Source of the DNA: Pseudomonas fluorescens
GTDB taxonomy: Bacteria; Pseudomonadota; Gammaproteobacteria; Pseudomonadales; Pseudomonadaceae
Reading direction: 5' to 3'
Assembly (NCBI RefSeq): GCF_900636825.1
Contig: NZ_LR134318.1
Coordinates: 620,001 to 684,000 of the forward strand
Length of the DNA stretch: 64,000 nt
Position numbers and translations under genes: made by a program. How positions within the stretch are numbered: the stretch's first letter is position 1; each line of letters starts with the position of its first letter. The notes under the pieces were generated by a model. It made no database searches. It was given only the letters and a program-made list of their open reading frames with translations, and was not told where the DNA came from. Positions 27,789-39,942 of this stretch are shown here, piece after piece.

Positions 27789-27815
27789 CTTGAAACCTCA
27801 AGCTTTGCCCCAAAC
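27789..27815 (+). promoter_or_regulatory. Candidate sigma-32 heat-shock promoter for cbpA-cbpM
   Basis: CTTGAAA (27789-27795), 12 bases, then CCCCAAAC (27808-27815) matches the RpoH -35 consensus exactly and the -10 in its first five bases (CCCCA of CCCCATNT). It points toward cbpA, leaving a leader of about 165 bases. Confidence 0.55.
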
Positions 27816-27985
27816 TTGCTGGCATGGGCCGGCAGAACCACCGGCGGTCGCAAGAACCGCCGTCCACTGCCGATAAACTTCTGCAGCGCCACCCGGTCAC
27901 AACCTTGAGATCGGTCAACCCGGCACGCGCGAATCAGCGCATGCTGGCATCGGCGCGAAATCGATAACGGATGGTGATTCCTTCG

Positions 27986-28930
27986 ATGGACTTCAAAGAC
28001 TATTACAAGATACTCGGCGTGGAGCCGACAGCGGACGACAAGGCAATCAAGGCTGCCTATCGCAAGCTGGCGCGCAAATACCACCCCGATGTCAGCAAGG
28101 AAAAAGACGCCGAGGCCAAATTCAAAGATGCTTCGGAAGCCTATGAAGCGCTGAAAAGCGCCGACAAACGCGCCGAGTACGACGACTTGCGTCGTTATGG
28201 CCAGCACGGTCAGCCGTTCCAGGGCCCACCGGGCTGGCAGAGCCGTGGCGGCTTTGGCGGCGGCGGTGGCGACACTGGCGACTTCTCGGACTTTTTCAGT
28301 TCGATCTTCGGCAATCGCGGCCCCGGTTTCGGTGGCGCGGAAGGCCGGCAATCACGCGGACGTCGAGGGCAAGACGTGGAAATGGAACTACCGGTCTTCC
28401 TCGAAGAAACGCTGGCGAACGAGTCGAAAAAGGTCACCTTCCAGGTGCCGCAATACAACGCCAACGGCCAGCATGTCAGCAACACCAGCAAGAGCCTGAA
28501 CGTGAAGATTCCGGCCGGTGTGGCCGACGGCGAGCGCATTCGCCTCAAAGGCCAGGGCGCGCCGGGTGTCGGTGGCGGCGCGAATGGCGATCTGTACCTG
28601 ACCATTCGTTTCGCGCCGCACCCGAAATTCGATGTAGAGGGCGAAAACCTGATCATCACCTTGCCTCTGGCCCCGTGGGAATTGGCGCTGGGTGCTGAAG
28701 TGGCGGTGCCGACCCTGACCGGCAAGATCAATCTCAAGGTGCCTGCCGGTAGCCAGAACGGCCAGCGCATGCGCGCCAAAGGCCACGGCCTGAAGAACAA
28801 GGCCGGTGAGCGCGGGTATCTGTTTGTGCAGCTCAAAGCGGTGATGCCGAAAGCGTCCGACGATGAGGTCAAGGCGCTGTGGCAGGAACTGGCGAAGAAG
28901 GCCGCCTTCAACCCGCGCGAAAACTTCTGA
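27986..28930 (+). CDS. cbpA: DnaJ-class co-chaperone CbpA
   Basis: A 314-residue J-domain protein. Residues 1-70 are the J-domain with the HPD motif in [12 protein letters not shown]; a Gly/Phe-rich linker ([11 protein letters not shown]) follows; the C-terminal two beta domains bind substrate. It lacks the zinc-finger cysteines of DnaJ, which is the CbpA layout. It stimulates DnaK ATPase and can bind bent DNA in E. coli. The ATG at 27986 begins [12 protein letters not shown] as in relatives; an upstream GTG is possible but not needed. The next gene encodes its inhibitor CbpM 23 bases downstream. Confidence 0.93.
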   Translation: MDFKDYYKILGVEPTADDKAIKAAYRKLARKYHPDVSKEKDAEAKFKDASEAYEALKSADKRAEYDDLRRYGQHGQPFQGPPGWQSRGGFGGGGGDTGDFSDFFSSIFGNRGPGFGGAEGRQSRGRRGQDVEMELPVFLEETLANESKKVTFQVPQYNANGQHVSNTSKSLNVKIPAGVADGERIRLKGQGAPGVGGGANGDLYLTIRFAPHPKFDVEGENLIITLPLAPWELALGAEVAVPTLTGKINLKVPAGSQNGQRMRAKGHGLKNKAGERGYLFVQLKAVMPKASDDEVKALWQELAKKAAFNPRENF

Positions 28931-28953
28931 ATCTGACGACGGAGTAGCCGATC

Positions 28954-29256
28954 ATGAGCAGCCCCCTGATCGTTCAACTGGACCTGGCAGAATTCTGTGA
29001 GGCGGCCGATTTGTCGGACGTCTACGTGATCGAAATCGTCGAGCACGGCATCCTCGAACCTCAGGGCGCGCAGCCCCGGGAATGGCGCTTCACCGATTAC
29101 GAACTGGCCCTGGCCAAACGCGCCGCCAAGCTGCGGCGCGATCTTGAGCTGGAGTGGGAAGGCGTCGCCCTGGCGCTTGACCTGCTCGAAGAAGTTCAAG
29201 CGTTGCGCGCGGAAAACCGCATGCTTCGCCAGCGTCTGGGTCGCCTGCTGGACTGA
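28954..29256 (+). CDS. cbpM: CbpA modulator CbpM (MerR-like)
   Basis: A 100-residue helical protein of the CbpM family, which binds the J-domain of CbpA and blocks its activation of DnaK. It has the MerR-like start LDLAEFCEAADLSDVYVIEIVEHGIL and the WRFTDYELALAKRAAKLRRDLEL helix, ending in a coiled-coil-like LLEEVQALRAENRMLRQRL. GACGGAGTAGCC precedes the ATG. Same operon as cbpA. Confidence 0.92.
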   Translation: MSSPLIVQLDLAEFCEAADLSDVYVIEIVEHGILEPQGAQPREWRFTDYELALAKRAAKLRRDLELEWEGVALALDLLEEVQALRAENRMLRQRLGRLLD

Positions 29257-29431
29257 TTGCGCCGAGACACAATGGCCGAAGTTGCGGGCGGTACATAGTT
29301 GTTTTCGGCAACGTGATAATCGCCCGATCAACGCCGGTTTTCTGCGCTTTTACAGCGGGATTTTGGTTTTTTGTTTGTTGCCCGAATCAGTAGCCTTAAG
29401 GCTGGTTTGCTGACAAGGAGTGACAGACCTC

Positions 29432-32400
29432 ATGGCTTTGATTTCCACATTAACGTCGACCCCCAAAGGGGTTCACTACGAGCGGATCAAAACGTTGATC
29501 CCCGACGCCATCAAAGACGCGCCGCCGCAGCGGCTCAAGTCTCTGAAAGATTCGCTGACCATCCCCTACACGTTCCAGACATTGCCCGCGACGGATCATC
29601 GGCAACTCAAGGCATCGATTCGCGAGCATTGGCAGTTGCAGCAAACGCTGGATACAACGCTCAACGCGCTGCAACAGGACATCGAGGCATTCGCCCGGCC
29701 AGTGTTGGTCCAGGCGCTGAAAGACCGCTTTGCCGTGGATCTGGATGTCGACGCCGCAGTGCTCACCCTGTATGCGCCCGAAACGCTCATATTCGGCATT
29801 GATCGCAACGCATCCCGCGTCCGCCATGCGACATTGCTAGCGGCAGCCTTGCATAACTTCGAAGAAGCGGAGACCCGTGAAAACGCCTTCCGCAGCGGCT
29901 CCGGGATTTTCACCACGGATTTGAACGGCACCCCCCGCCGGCATGCAATCACCGTCGAGCAGTTCACCGCACTGTGCCGCTCGCTGGATCTCGGCGCGCA
30001 ATACCAGACGCATCTCAAAGCGCTGCTCACACCTGCCGATCCCGCTCAAGGCAAAGCCCTGCAGTCACAGTCGGTCGCTGTCGAGAAGTCCGGCCTGCAA
30101 GTGGCGGCGCTGATTGCCCGGGCTACCGCCGACATCAGCCAGCACGGCCAATCGGTCATCAACAGCCTGCTCAATGGCGAAAAAAACGTCAGGTTGCACG
30201 GCCTGCCAGTGGCAGCGCATCGCTTGAGGTTATTCGGTCTGAAGCTGTCGGGGATTGTGCTGTTCAGTGCAGTTGCGCAGAAGACCCTGATCCAGCGGTT
30301 GCTCGCCACGTTTCTCCCCAAAGAGCTTCAATTCCTGCATGAGTGGTCGCGGCGCATCCCTGGCATGAACGACAGCCTCTACGAGAAATACAAACTGGTC
30401 AGCGATGTCTTCGCCAATGGCCCGAGCGCTGTCACCGAAGAACAATCGCGGCGCAATGATTTCTACGACCAAAGCCGTTTGGTGGGGCCGGTGATCGTAT
30501 ACATCCCGGACGATCCGCAGCATCCGCTCAAGGAATATGCCTCGCTGACCGCCTTTATGAAAGTGTTGATCAGCCAGCTTCGGGAGACGTCCTACCAACA
30601 GTTTTTCAGCCGCTTCGTCGCACAAAAAGACCGGCCGCTGTTCTTTCGACGCGTCAATGAACGCTTGCGGGAAATTACCTGGCAGCAGCGCGAGCCGTTG
30701 AGCATGGGGCCGTGGTGGCGGGAAACCGCAGTGGAAAACCCCAACGCGGAACCTGTCACCGTGCCGATCAGCGGCAACGTGTGGGAACAGCTCTATCGGC
30801 AAAAACGTGACAAGGCGATCAGCGACGCGCGTTTGATCGCAGTGCCCACCGGCGACGAAGATGCCAAAGCGCGCTGGAAGCGTCTGGTCAGTTATCTGGA
30901 CATCGGCTGGAACATCTTCAACTTCGCGGTAATGCTGGTGCCTGGCATGGGTGAGGTGATGCTCGGCGTCATGGTGGCGCAGTTGGTGGCGGATGCCCTT
31001 GAGGGCATTGAGGACTGGAGCAAAGGCGACAGGGATGAGGCGTCGGCGCACTTCAACAGCGTCATTCTCAACTTCGCCCAACTGGCATTGATGAGTGTAG
31101 GGCATGTGCTGCCCAAGGGCGCGGTGCCGGTCAAGCCGTCGCCGTTTGTCGACGGTTTGCAACCGGTCACGATGGCGGATGGCGCGACCAAATTGTGGAA
31201 CCCCGATCTCGCCCCCTACGAGCACGACGTTTCATTGTCCACAGGCTCGAAACCTGACGCCCTCGGCCTGCATCAGCATGGCGGCAAGCAAGTATTGCGC
31301 GTGGAAGACAAGCACTATGTCGTTGAACAGAATGCACAAAATGGTCGTCATCAGATTCAGCATCCCACCCGGGCCGGAGCCTATGCGCCGACCGTCGAAC
31401 ACAACGGCGCCGGCGCCTGGAAAACCGAACTTGACCGGCCGATGGGGTGGGACAAGACGCGACTGATGCGGCGCCTCAATCCACAGTCAGCAGCGCTCAG
31501 TGATACCTGCATCGAGCAGGTCATGACCGTCAGTGGCGTCGATGAAAACGCTTTGCGCCGGCTGCACGTCGAACATGAAATGCCGCCGCCGATGTTGCTC
31601 GACACCCTCAAGCGCTTCGAAATTCATGCCCGCATCGGACAGCTGGAGCAACAGATTCTGGACGGTGCAATTGACGAGGGATTGGCCGGGTATTTGCCCT
31701 CACTGATGACCGAGCTGCCACGCTGGCCGGAGTCTCGGGCAATCGAACTGGCCGATCCGCTGCCCGGCGGGCGGCAGTCGGTCAAATACGGTTTTGCCGA
31801 GGCCACGCCTGAACACACGCTGACCGTGACCCCGAATCAGCTGCAAAGCGGCAAGCTGGAAAGCCTGTTGCTCGATGCGCTGGATGACAAGGAAATCGAG
31901 GAGCTGCTGGGCAAGTCAATGTCCAGCGACAAGAACATCCGTCATGCAGCGTTGCGTGACGCGCTGGCGAAACAGGCGCGCAAGAGCCGGAAAAAGCTGT
32001 TCGAATCGCAATACACAGGTGTGCAAAGGCATGCCGATGCGCGGGTGGGCAGGCTGCAAAGTGACTTCCCCGACCTGCCGACCGGTGTCATCGAAGACCT
32101 GCTGAAGAACGCCGACCCTGAGGATTTGCGTTTCCTCAAGGAAAAGGACCGGTTGCCCTTGCGCCTGCGCGAGCAGGTCAAAGCGGCCCGCCGACGAGTG
32201 CGGGTCAGCCGTGCGTACGAAGGCCTTTATCTTGAACAAATGGAAAATGCCGACACCCGCCGTCTGGCATTGTCATCGTGCAGCGAGTTGCCAGGCTGGT
32301 CATCCTCGGTGCGGATCGAAATCCGTGAGTTGGGTTTCAATGGCGACTTGAACGCGAGCATCGGTGCGCAGGATGCGCCGATTCGCAAGGTCCTGGTGCT

Positions 32401-34513
32401 CGACGAAGACGGTCGCTACAACGCCCGGGATGCACAGGGCCTGCATTTGCACGGTGCGGATGATTTTTACAACTCGCTGCTGCGGGCCTTGCCTGATGCC
32501 CAGCGCCAGGCGTTGGGGTACGACATTTTCGAAGGCGAGCGTTTACGCCGCGCGATTTTGCACAAGCCCATGGCCCGCGAGTCGTTCGCGCCAGTGTTGC
32601 TGGATTACCCGCTGCGCAAACCCGCCTACGATCCCTACGCAATGAAGCTGCGCGGCGGCATGCAAGGCTATATTCAACCGTCGACGCACTCGAGTGAGCT
32701 GAAGCTGCGTGTGCAATGGCTTTACCCCACCATCGACGATGCTCAGATCGAGACGTTGCTCGACGGGTTCGGCGCGCCGAATGCAGCCACGCGGGTGCAG
32801 GAACTGGAGCAGGAGTTCGAGCACCTCGACCGCTCGCTGCGCAACTGGCTCAACCAGCCGACTCGCGCGCTGAGCTTCAGCCCGGAAGGCGCTGCCGAAC
32901 TGGCCAACCGCAACAAGGTTTACGAGGCCATTCGACAATGCTGGCGTCGTACCGGCCCGGAAGGCATCGACGTGCCTGGTATCACCCGGCCGCAGGCGTT
33001 GGTCCTGGATAACCTGCCCATGGCCGAGCTGTTGCCCGGCATGCCACCGCTGGTGGCCAACTTCGACCACGTGACGATGCTGAGTCTGGGCAACTGCGGT
33101 CTGCGCCTCGATCAGCAATATTTTCTCACGGCGTTTTCAAACCTGCGGCGCTTGAGCCTGTTCGGTAACCGCTTGAGCGCATTTCCACCGCTGATCAGCG
33201 ACATGAAACATCTCGCAGAATTGCTGCTGTACGACAACCAGATCGTGCTGGATGACGCAGCGGTTGCGCGTCTGCGCACCATGAAGCACCTGCGCGGCTT
33301 GAAGATGGATCGCAACCCCCTGGGCCAGGTGCCGGACGTCAGCCAGATGCCTGATTTGCTGATCCTTACGCTCAACGATGCCGGGATCGATCGCTGGCCG
33401 GTGGGCACGTTTGCCACTTCGCGCCCGCGCAATTTTTACCTGGACCTGCGCAACAACCGTATCCGGCAACTTCCCACCGTAGCGCCGGGTACCGCGAGCG
33501 CCGAAGTGATTGCCCGCACCAACATCAGTCGCACGCCGCCGTGGCTGTCCTCGGCGAATCTGGAACGGTTGCAGCAATACATCGAGTCGGTCGGGCTCGA
33601 TCCTGAACGCAGTTATCCACCCCAGGGCATGGCCGACAATGTGGTCTGGGCGGAGGGTCTGGACCAGGCTGAGTGGAATGCGCGCCAATCGATCTGGAAT
33701 GCTGTGGAGGACGAATTCAATTCCGAAGGCTTCTTCAATGAAATAAGAAAACTCACCGAATCCGCTGACTTCAGGTCGAACGTGCCGGCGTATCGAGTGG
33801 ACCTGACCGCCAAGGTCTGGCGCATGCTCAGTGCGATGGAAGAGAACAGTGCGCTACGTGAGGAAATCTTTGCCGAAGCGCAGGTGCCGACGTCCTGTGG
33901 CGATGCCGGCGCGCAGTTTTTCAATGCGATGGGGGTGAAAGTTCTGCTTCACGAGGTACGTTCTCTGGCACGACTGGATCTGGTCGAGGCGGAGCTGGCA
34001 GCCTTGGCGCGCGGCAAGTCGCGGCTCGATGAACTCGGCAACATTGCGCGTCGGCGCGTCGCCGAGCGACTGGCGGCGGGGGAGACGTTTCGTCGCGTGG
34101 TGGATGGGAGGGTTGTCGGCACTATTGATGAAGTCGAGGTGCATCTGGCCTACATGACCGATCTTGCCGAACGGCTGGATCTGCCTTGGCAGTCGCGGGG
34201 CATGCTGTTCAGGAAACTGGCCGGTGTCACCGAACAAATGATCGAAGAGGCGTATCAGCGGGTGATCGCTCTGGAGGAGGGCGAGTTGCTGGCGCCGTTG
34301 CTGCTGGAGCAGCCATTCTGGCGAACCTTTGTGGAGAAAACCTACAGCGATGAACTGGGCGTGCTGCTCGAAGGCCTTGCTGGCGCGGACGATGTCACGC
34401 AGTTCGAGGCGTACCGCAAACGTCTGCAAGAGCTGACTCAACAGGCCATCGACCGGGCGAAACTGCAACGGGTCGATTTGCCGTTTGAAGTTGAGACTGA
34501 TGCCACGACCTGA
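29432..34513 (+). CDS. Giant ToxA-like effector with leucine-rich repeats and NEL-type E3 ubiquitin ligase domain
   Basis: A 1693-residue protein. Residues about 1-560 resemble the dermonecrotic-toxin/ToxA N-terminal module of Pseudomonas effectors (FYDQSRLVGPVIVYIPDD, RWKRLVSYLDIGWNIFNFAVML with a hydrophobic stretch near 490-525). Residues about 690-1080 share the scaffold found in the 921-residue protein at 21948-24713. Residues about 1190-1370 are leucine-rich repeats (LRRLSLFGNRLSAFPP, LAELLLYDNQI, LRGLKMDRNPLGQVP). The C-terminal 320 residues fit the NEL ubiquitin ligase domain, with the catalytic CxD motif in PTSCGDAGAQFF (Cys1489, Asp1491). NEL domains ubiquitinate host proteins. ATG 29432 is chosen with AAGGAG 11 bases upstream; a GTG four codons earlier overlaps that site. 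No signal peptide and no secretion genes beside it. Confidence 0.82.
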   Translation: MALISTLTSTPKGVHYERIKTLIPDAIKDAPPQRLKSLKDSLTIPYTFQTLPATDHRQLKASIREHWQLQQTLDTTLNALQQDIEAFARPVLVQALKDRFAVDLDVDAAVLTLYAPETLIFGIDRNASRVRHATLLAAALHNFEEAETRENAFRSGSGIFTTDLNGTPRRHAITVEQFTALCRSLDLGAQYQTHLKALLTPADPAQGKALQSQSVAVEKSGLQVAALIARATADISQHGQSVINSLLNGEKNVRLHGLPVAAHRLRLFGLKLSGIVLFSAVAQKTLIQRLLATFLPKELQFLHEWSRRIPGMNDSLYEKYKLVSDVFANGPSAVTEEQSRRNDFYDQSRLVGPVIVYIPDDPQHPLKEYASLTAFMKVLISQLRETSYQQFFSRFVAQKDRPLFFRRVNERLREITWQQREPLSMGPWWRETAVENPNAEPVTVPISGNVWEQLYRQKRDKAISDARLIAVPTGDEDAKARWKRLVSYLDIGWNIFNFAVMLVPGMGEVMLGVMVAQLVADALEGIEDWSKGDRDEASAHFNSVILNFAQLALMSVGHVLPKGAVPVKPSPFVDGLQPVTMADGATKLWNPDLAPYEHDVSLSTGSKPDALGLHQHGGKQVLRVEDKHYVVEQNAQNGRHQIQHPTRAGAYAPTVEHNGAGAWKTELDRPMGWDKTRLMRRLNPQSAALSDTCIEQVMTVSGVDENALRRLHVEHEMPPPMLLDTLKRFEIHARIGQLEQQILDGAIDEGLAGYLPSLMTELPRWPESRAIELADPLPGGRQSVKYGFAEATPEHTLTVTPNQLQSGKLESLLLDALDDKEIEELLGKSMSSDKNIRHAALRDALAKQARKSRKKLFESQYTGVQRHADARVGRLQSDFPDLPTGVIEDLLKNADPEDLRFLKEKDRLPLRLREQVKAARRRVRVSRAYEGLYLEQMENADTRRLALSSCSELPGWSSSVRIEIRELGFNGDLNASIGAQDAPIRKVLVLDEDGRYNARDAQGLHLHGADDFYNSLLRALPDAQRQALGYDIFEGERLRRAILHKPMARESFAPVLLDYPLRKPAYDPYAMKLRGGMQGYIQPSTHSSELKLRVQWLYPTIDDAQIETLLDGFGAPNAATRVQELEQEFEHLDRSLRNWLNQPTRALSFSPEGAAELANRNKVYEAIRQCWRRTGPEGIDVPGITRPQALVLDNLPMAELLPGMPPLVANFDHVTMLSLGNCGLRLDQQYFLTAFSNLRRLSLFGNRLSAFPPLISDMKHLAELLLYDNQIVLDDAAVARLRTMKHLRGLKMDRNPLGQVPDVSQMPDLLILTLNDAGIDRWPVGTFATSRPRNFYLDLRNNRIRQLPTVAPGTASAEVIARTNISRTPPWLSSANLERLQQYIESVGLDPERSYPPQGMADNVVWAEGLDQAEWNARQSIWNAVEDEFNSEGFFNEIRKLTESADFRSNVPAYRVDLTAKVWRMLSAMEENSALREEIFAEAQVPTSCGDAGAQFFNAMGVKVLLHEVRSLARLDLVEAELAALARGKSRLDELGNIARRRVAERLAAGETFRRVVDGRVVGTIDEVEVHLAYMTDLAERLDLPWQSRGMLFRKLAGVTEQMIEEAYQRVIALEEGELLAPLLLEQPFWRTFVEKTYSDELGVLLEGLAGADDVTQFEAYRKRLQELTQQAIDRAKLQRVDLPFEVETDATT

Positions 34514-34519
34514 CTAATG

Positions 34520-34545
34520 AAAAGGGCCCTGCGAAGGGCCCTTTT
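34520..34545. terminator. Bidirectional rho-independent terminator between the effector and ureC
   Basis: AAAAGGGCCC (34520-34529) and GGGCCCTTTT (34536-34545) are perfect complements around a six-base loop. With T-runs on both sides it can end the rightward effector gene and the leftward ureC gene, whose stop is four bases away. Confidence 0.92.
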
Positions 34546-34548
34546 CGG

Positions 34549-36249
<1,701 letters not shown>

Positions 36250-36299
36250 GTGCTTGCCTTGAGATTCAATTGGTTTTGAGACCGCTCGCATTACTCGCT

Positions 36300-36393
36300 A
36301 TCGCAGCCTCGCTGCGCTCGACAGCTCCTACAGTCAGTGATCGGCTCAAGACCGCATGGCATTGGTAGGAGCTGCCGAAGGCTGCGATCTTTT
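36300..36393. repeat. REP doublet, diverged left arm
   Basis: Right arm GGAGCTGCCGAAGGCTGCGATC is intact; left arm reads TCGCAGCCTCGCTGCGCTCGACAGCTCCTACAG. It lies between ureB and ureC, inside the urease structural operon, in a 159-base spacer. Confidence 0.88.
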
Positions 36394-36408
36394 CGGGGCT
36401 TGCCGATA

Positions 36409-36716
36409 TCAGTCGAGTTCGCCCATGACTCTGCCGGCAAAGCCGAACACCCGGCGATGTCCGGCGTAATCCACCAGTTCGACCTCACGACTCTGCCCCG
36501 GCTCAAAGCGCACTGCCGTGCCGGCGGGGATGTTCAGACGCATGCCACGGCTGGCCGCGCGATCAAAGGTCAGCGCATCGTTGGTCTCGAAAAAGTGATA
36601 GTGCGAACCCACCTGAATCGGTCGATCGCCGCTGTTGGCGACTTTCACGCTGATGGTGCGGCGACCGACATTGAGTTCAATGTCGCCGGGCTGGATCTGA
36701 TACTCGCCAGGAATCA

Positions 36717-36717
<1 letters not shown>
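36409..36717 (-). CDS. ureB: Urease beta subunit
   Basis: A 102-residue structural subunit of the (alpha-beta-gamma)3 urease. It begins [18 protein letters not shown] and has the family motif [19 protein letters not shown]. The ATG overlaps the stop of the preceding acetyltransferase gene by one base, so the two are translationally coupled, with AAGGAGCCCAGTG as ribosome binding site. Full length for the family. Confidence 0.97.
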
Positions 36718-37788
<1,071 letters not shown>

Positions 37789-37797
37789 GGCGCGGCC

Positions 37798-38100
37798 TCA
37801 GACGATCGGCTGGTGAACAGTGACCAGTTTGGTGCCGTCGGGGAACGTCGCCTCGACCTGGATTTCCGGAATCATTTCCGGAATGCCTTCCATCACTTGC
37901 TCGCGACTGAGCAGGGTGGTGCCGAAGTGCATCAGCTCGGCCACGGTCTGGCCGTCGCGCGCGCCTTCGAGCAGCGCCGCAGAGATATAAGCCATGGCTT
38001 CCGGGTAATTGAGCTTCACGCCGCGGGCCAAGCGCCGCTCGGCAACGAGGCCGGCGGTGAAGATCAGCAGCTTGTCTTTTTCGCGTGGGGTCAGGTCCAT
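37798..38100 (-). CDS. ureA: Urease gamma subunit
   Basis: A 100-residue subunit, exactly the family length, starting [23 protein letters not shown] and containing [22 protein letters not shown] and the C-terminal [11 protein letters not shown]. It opens the structural urease set (ureA, two acetyltransferases, ureB, ureC). The 139-base gap to ureD holds a REP doublet. Confidence 0.97.
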   Translation of the reverse strand: MDLTPREKDKLLIFTAGLVAERRLARGVKLNYPEAMAYISAALLEGARDGQTVAELMHFGTTLLSREQVMEGIPEMIPEIQVEATFPDGTKLVTVHQPIV

Positions 38101-38141
38101 TGTTGCAATCCAAATCGGCAGTTGAGAATTAAGTCGTACAC

Positions 38142-38230
38142 CCTGTAGGAGCTGCCGCAGGCTGCGATCTTTTGATCTTGCTTGAAAAAATCAACATCAA
38201 AAGATCGCAGCCTGCGGCAGCTCCTACAGG
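38142..38230. repeat. REP doublet (REPIN-like) between ureD and ureA
   Basis: Perfect inverted GGAGCTGCCGCAGGCTGCGATC arms with a 35-base AT-rich linker. Placed between two genes that are probably co-transcribed. Confidence 0.93.
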
Positions 38231-38239
38231 GGATCGCAT

Positions 38240-39079
38240 TCAGGTGTTCCAGATTCGCGGTGGCTGGGCTTCGCGGTCTAGCAGAGCCGGGCGTAACAAA
38301 CGCCATAGTTCGATGAGCCAGGCGCGCGCCTGCAACGCTTCGCTGGCCAGACAACGGGCCACCACCAGCCCCGGCAACTGGGTCAGATCCCCGCGCACTT
38401 CATGCCCCAGCGAGCGGCAGCGCTCGAGCAACTCGGCGTCAATCTCGCCGCTCACCAGCAATGTCGCAAACACCGGATTGCCATCCAGGCCGATCGGCGA
38501 ATCGAGCAGACCATCGTTACCGACAATGCGCTGGCGTTCATGCCAGAGCAATCGCCCGTCGCGACGAATGTCCAGTTGCGCCTGAAAATGCCCAAGGTCG
38601 AAACGTTCACCGCTGGCCGGGCGACCCAGCGCGACCACGTCCCAGTAGAACAGCCGTGCATCGCCTTCAAGCTCGATCGTCGTGGTCAGTTCAGCCTGCG
38701 CGGCGCTGTAGACGATGGTCTCCTGCGGCAGCCATTCCAGCGTCGCGCCGGCAGCGACTTTCAAGTCGAGCTTTTGATAAGCCGGGCCACCCGCGCGATA
38801 CCACTTGGCCGCGCCGGGGCTGGTGATCTGCGCCCAGGCGTTCTGTTCGACGCGCACGCTGATGTCCAGCCGATCGCCGCCGGCAATCCCGCCCGGCGGA
38901 TGGACGATGATGTGTTGGCAGACCTCGGGGCCTTCGGCATACAGATGTTTTTGTACCCGCAGCGGGCCGAGATGACGGCGCATGACCGGCCGCGTGCAAT
39001 CGCCGAAACGCGCGTAAGCGAGTTCCAGCGCGGCGTGCCAGCTCGGGGTAAACAGGGCAGGTGCAACAATCGAATTCAT
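38240..39079 (-). CDS. ureD: Urease accessory protein UreD
   Basis: A 279-residue scaffold protein that binds apo-urease and, with UreF and UreG, channels nickel to the active site. Motifs visible are [31 protein letters not shown] near residue 45, [11 protein letters not shown], and the [11 protein letters not shown] stretch. Its start is 43 bases after the urtE stop, so it may be read from the urt transcript, linking urea import to urease maturation. Confidence 0.95.
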   Translation of the reverse strand: MNSIVAPALFTPSWHAALELAYARFGDCTRPVMRRHLGPLRVQKHLYAEGPEVCQHIIVHPPGGIAGGDRLDISVRVEQNAWAQITSPGAAKWYRAGGPAYQKLDLKVAAGATLEWLPQETIVYSAAQAELTTTIELEGDARLFYWDVVALGRPASGERFDLGHFQAQLDIRRDGRLLWHERQRIVGNDGLLDSPIGLDGNPVFATLLVSGEIDAELLERCRSLGHEVRGDLTQLPGLVVARCLASEALQARAWLIELWRLLRPALLDREAQPPRIWNT

Positions 39080-39122
39080 GGTTTGTGATTATCGTTAGGA
39101 AGCTACAGATTAGACCGTCGCG

Positions 39123-39821
39123 TTAGATCGTGACCAGCCCGCGCACACCTTCGGCCTCCATATTTTCACCGCGACCTTGCTGGACGATCTCGCCGCGGGA
39201 CATCACCAGGTATTGATCGGCCAGTTCGGCGGCGAAATCGTAGAACTGCTCGACCAGCAGAATCGCCATATCGCCGCGCGCCGCGAGTTTTTTGATCACC
39301 GCGCCGATTTCCTTGATCACCGACGGTTGAATGCCTTCGGTAGGCTCATCAAGAATCAGCAAACGCGGACGACTGGCCAATGCGCGACCAATCGCCAACT
39401 GCTGTTGCTGACCGCCGGAGAGATCGCCGCCGCGACGCTGCTTCATTTGTAGCAGCACCGGGAACAATTCATAAATGAAACCTGGGACTTCTTTGGCTTC
39501 ACTGCCAGGAAACCGCGACAGGCCCATCAACAGATTTTCCTCAACGGTCAGGCGGCCGAAGATTTCCCGTCCCTGCGGCACGTAGGCGATGCCGGCATGC
39601 ACACGCTGGTGCGGCTTGAACGTGGTGATCGGTTTGCCTTCCCAGTTCACTGCGCCTTCTTTGGCCGGCAGCAGGCCCATCAGGCATTTGAGCAGGGTGG
39701 TTTTGCCGACGCCGTTACGGCCAAGCAGACAGGTGACTTCGCCGACTTTCACGTCGAACGAGAGGCCGCGCAGGATGTGGCTACCGCCGTAGTACTGGTG
39801 CAGCTTGTCGACTTGCAGCAT
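39123..39821 (-). CDS. urtE: Urea ABC transporter ATPase UrtE
   Basis: A 232-residue ABC ATPase. Walker A GRNGVGKTTLLKCLMG, signature LSGGQQQQLAIGRALASRP, Walker B LLILDEPTEGIQPS and the switch region LVEQFYDFA are intact; the EGIQPS and EQFYDFA wording is characteristic of UrtE. It ends the urt set and is separated from urtD by 121 bases holding a REP doublet, unusual for genes whose products work at 1:1. Confidence 0.94.
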   Translation of the reverse strand: MLQVDKLHQYYGGSHILRGLSFDVKVGEVTCLLGRNGVGKTTLLKCLMGLLPAKEGAVNWEGKPITTFKPHQRVHAGIAYVPQGREIFGRLTVEENLLMGLSRFPGSEAKEVPGFIYELFPVLLQMKQRRGGDLSGGQQQQLAIGRALASRPRLLILDEPTEGIQPSVIKEIGAVIKKLAARGDMAILLVEQFYDFAAELADQYLVMSRGEIVQQGRGENMEAEGVRGLVTI

Positions 39822-39842
39822 TTTTCAAAATCTCCTGAAATT

Positions 39843-39929
39843 CCTGTAGGAGCTGCCGAAGGCTGCGATCTTTTGATCTTTTATTTGAAGGGCAAGATCA
39901 AAGGATCGCAGCCTTCGGCAGCTCCTACA
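39843..39929. repeat. REP doublet (REPIN-like) between urtD and urtE
   Basis: Inverted GGAGCTGCCGAAGGCTGCGATC arms with an AT-rich linker, inside the urt operon. Confidence 0.93.
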
Positions 39930-39942
39930 CAGGGCAAAATCC

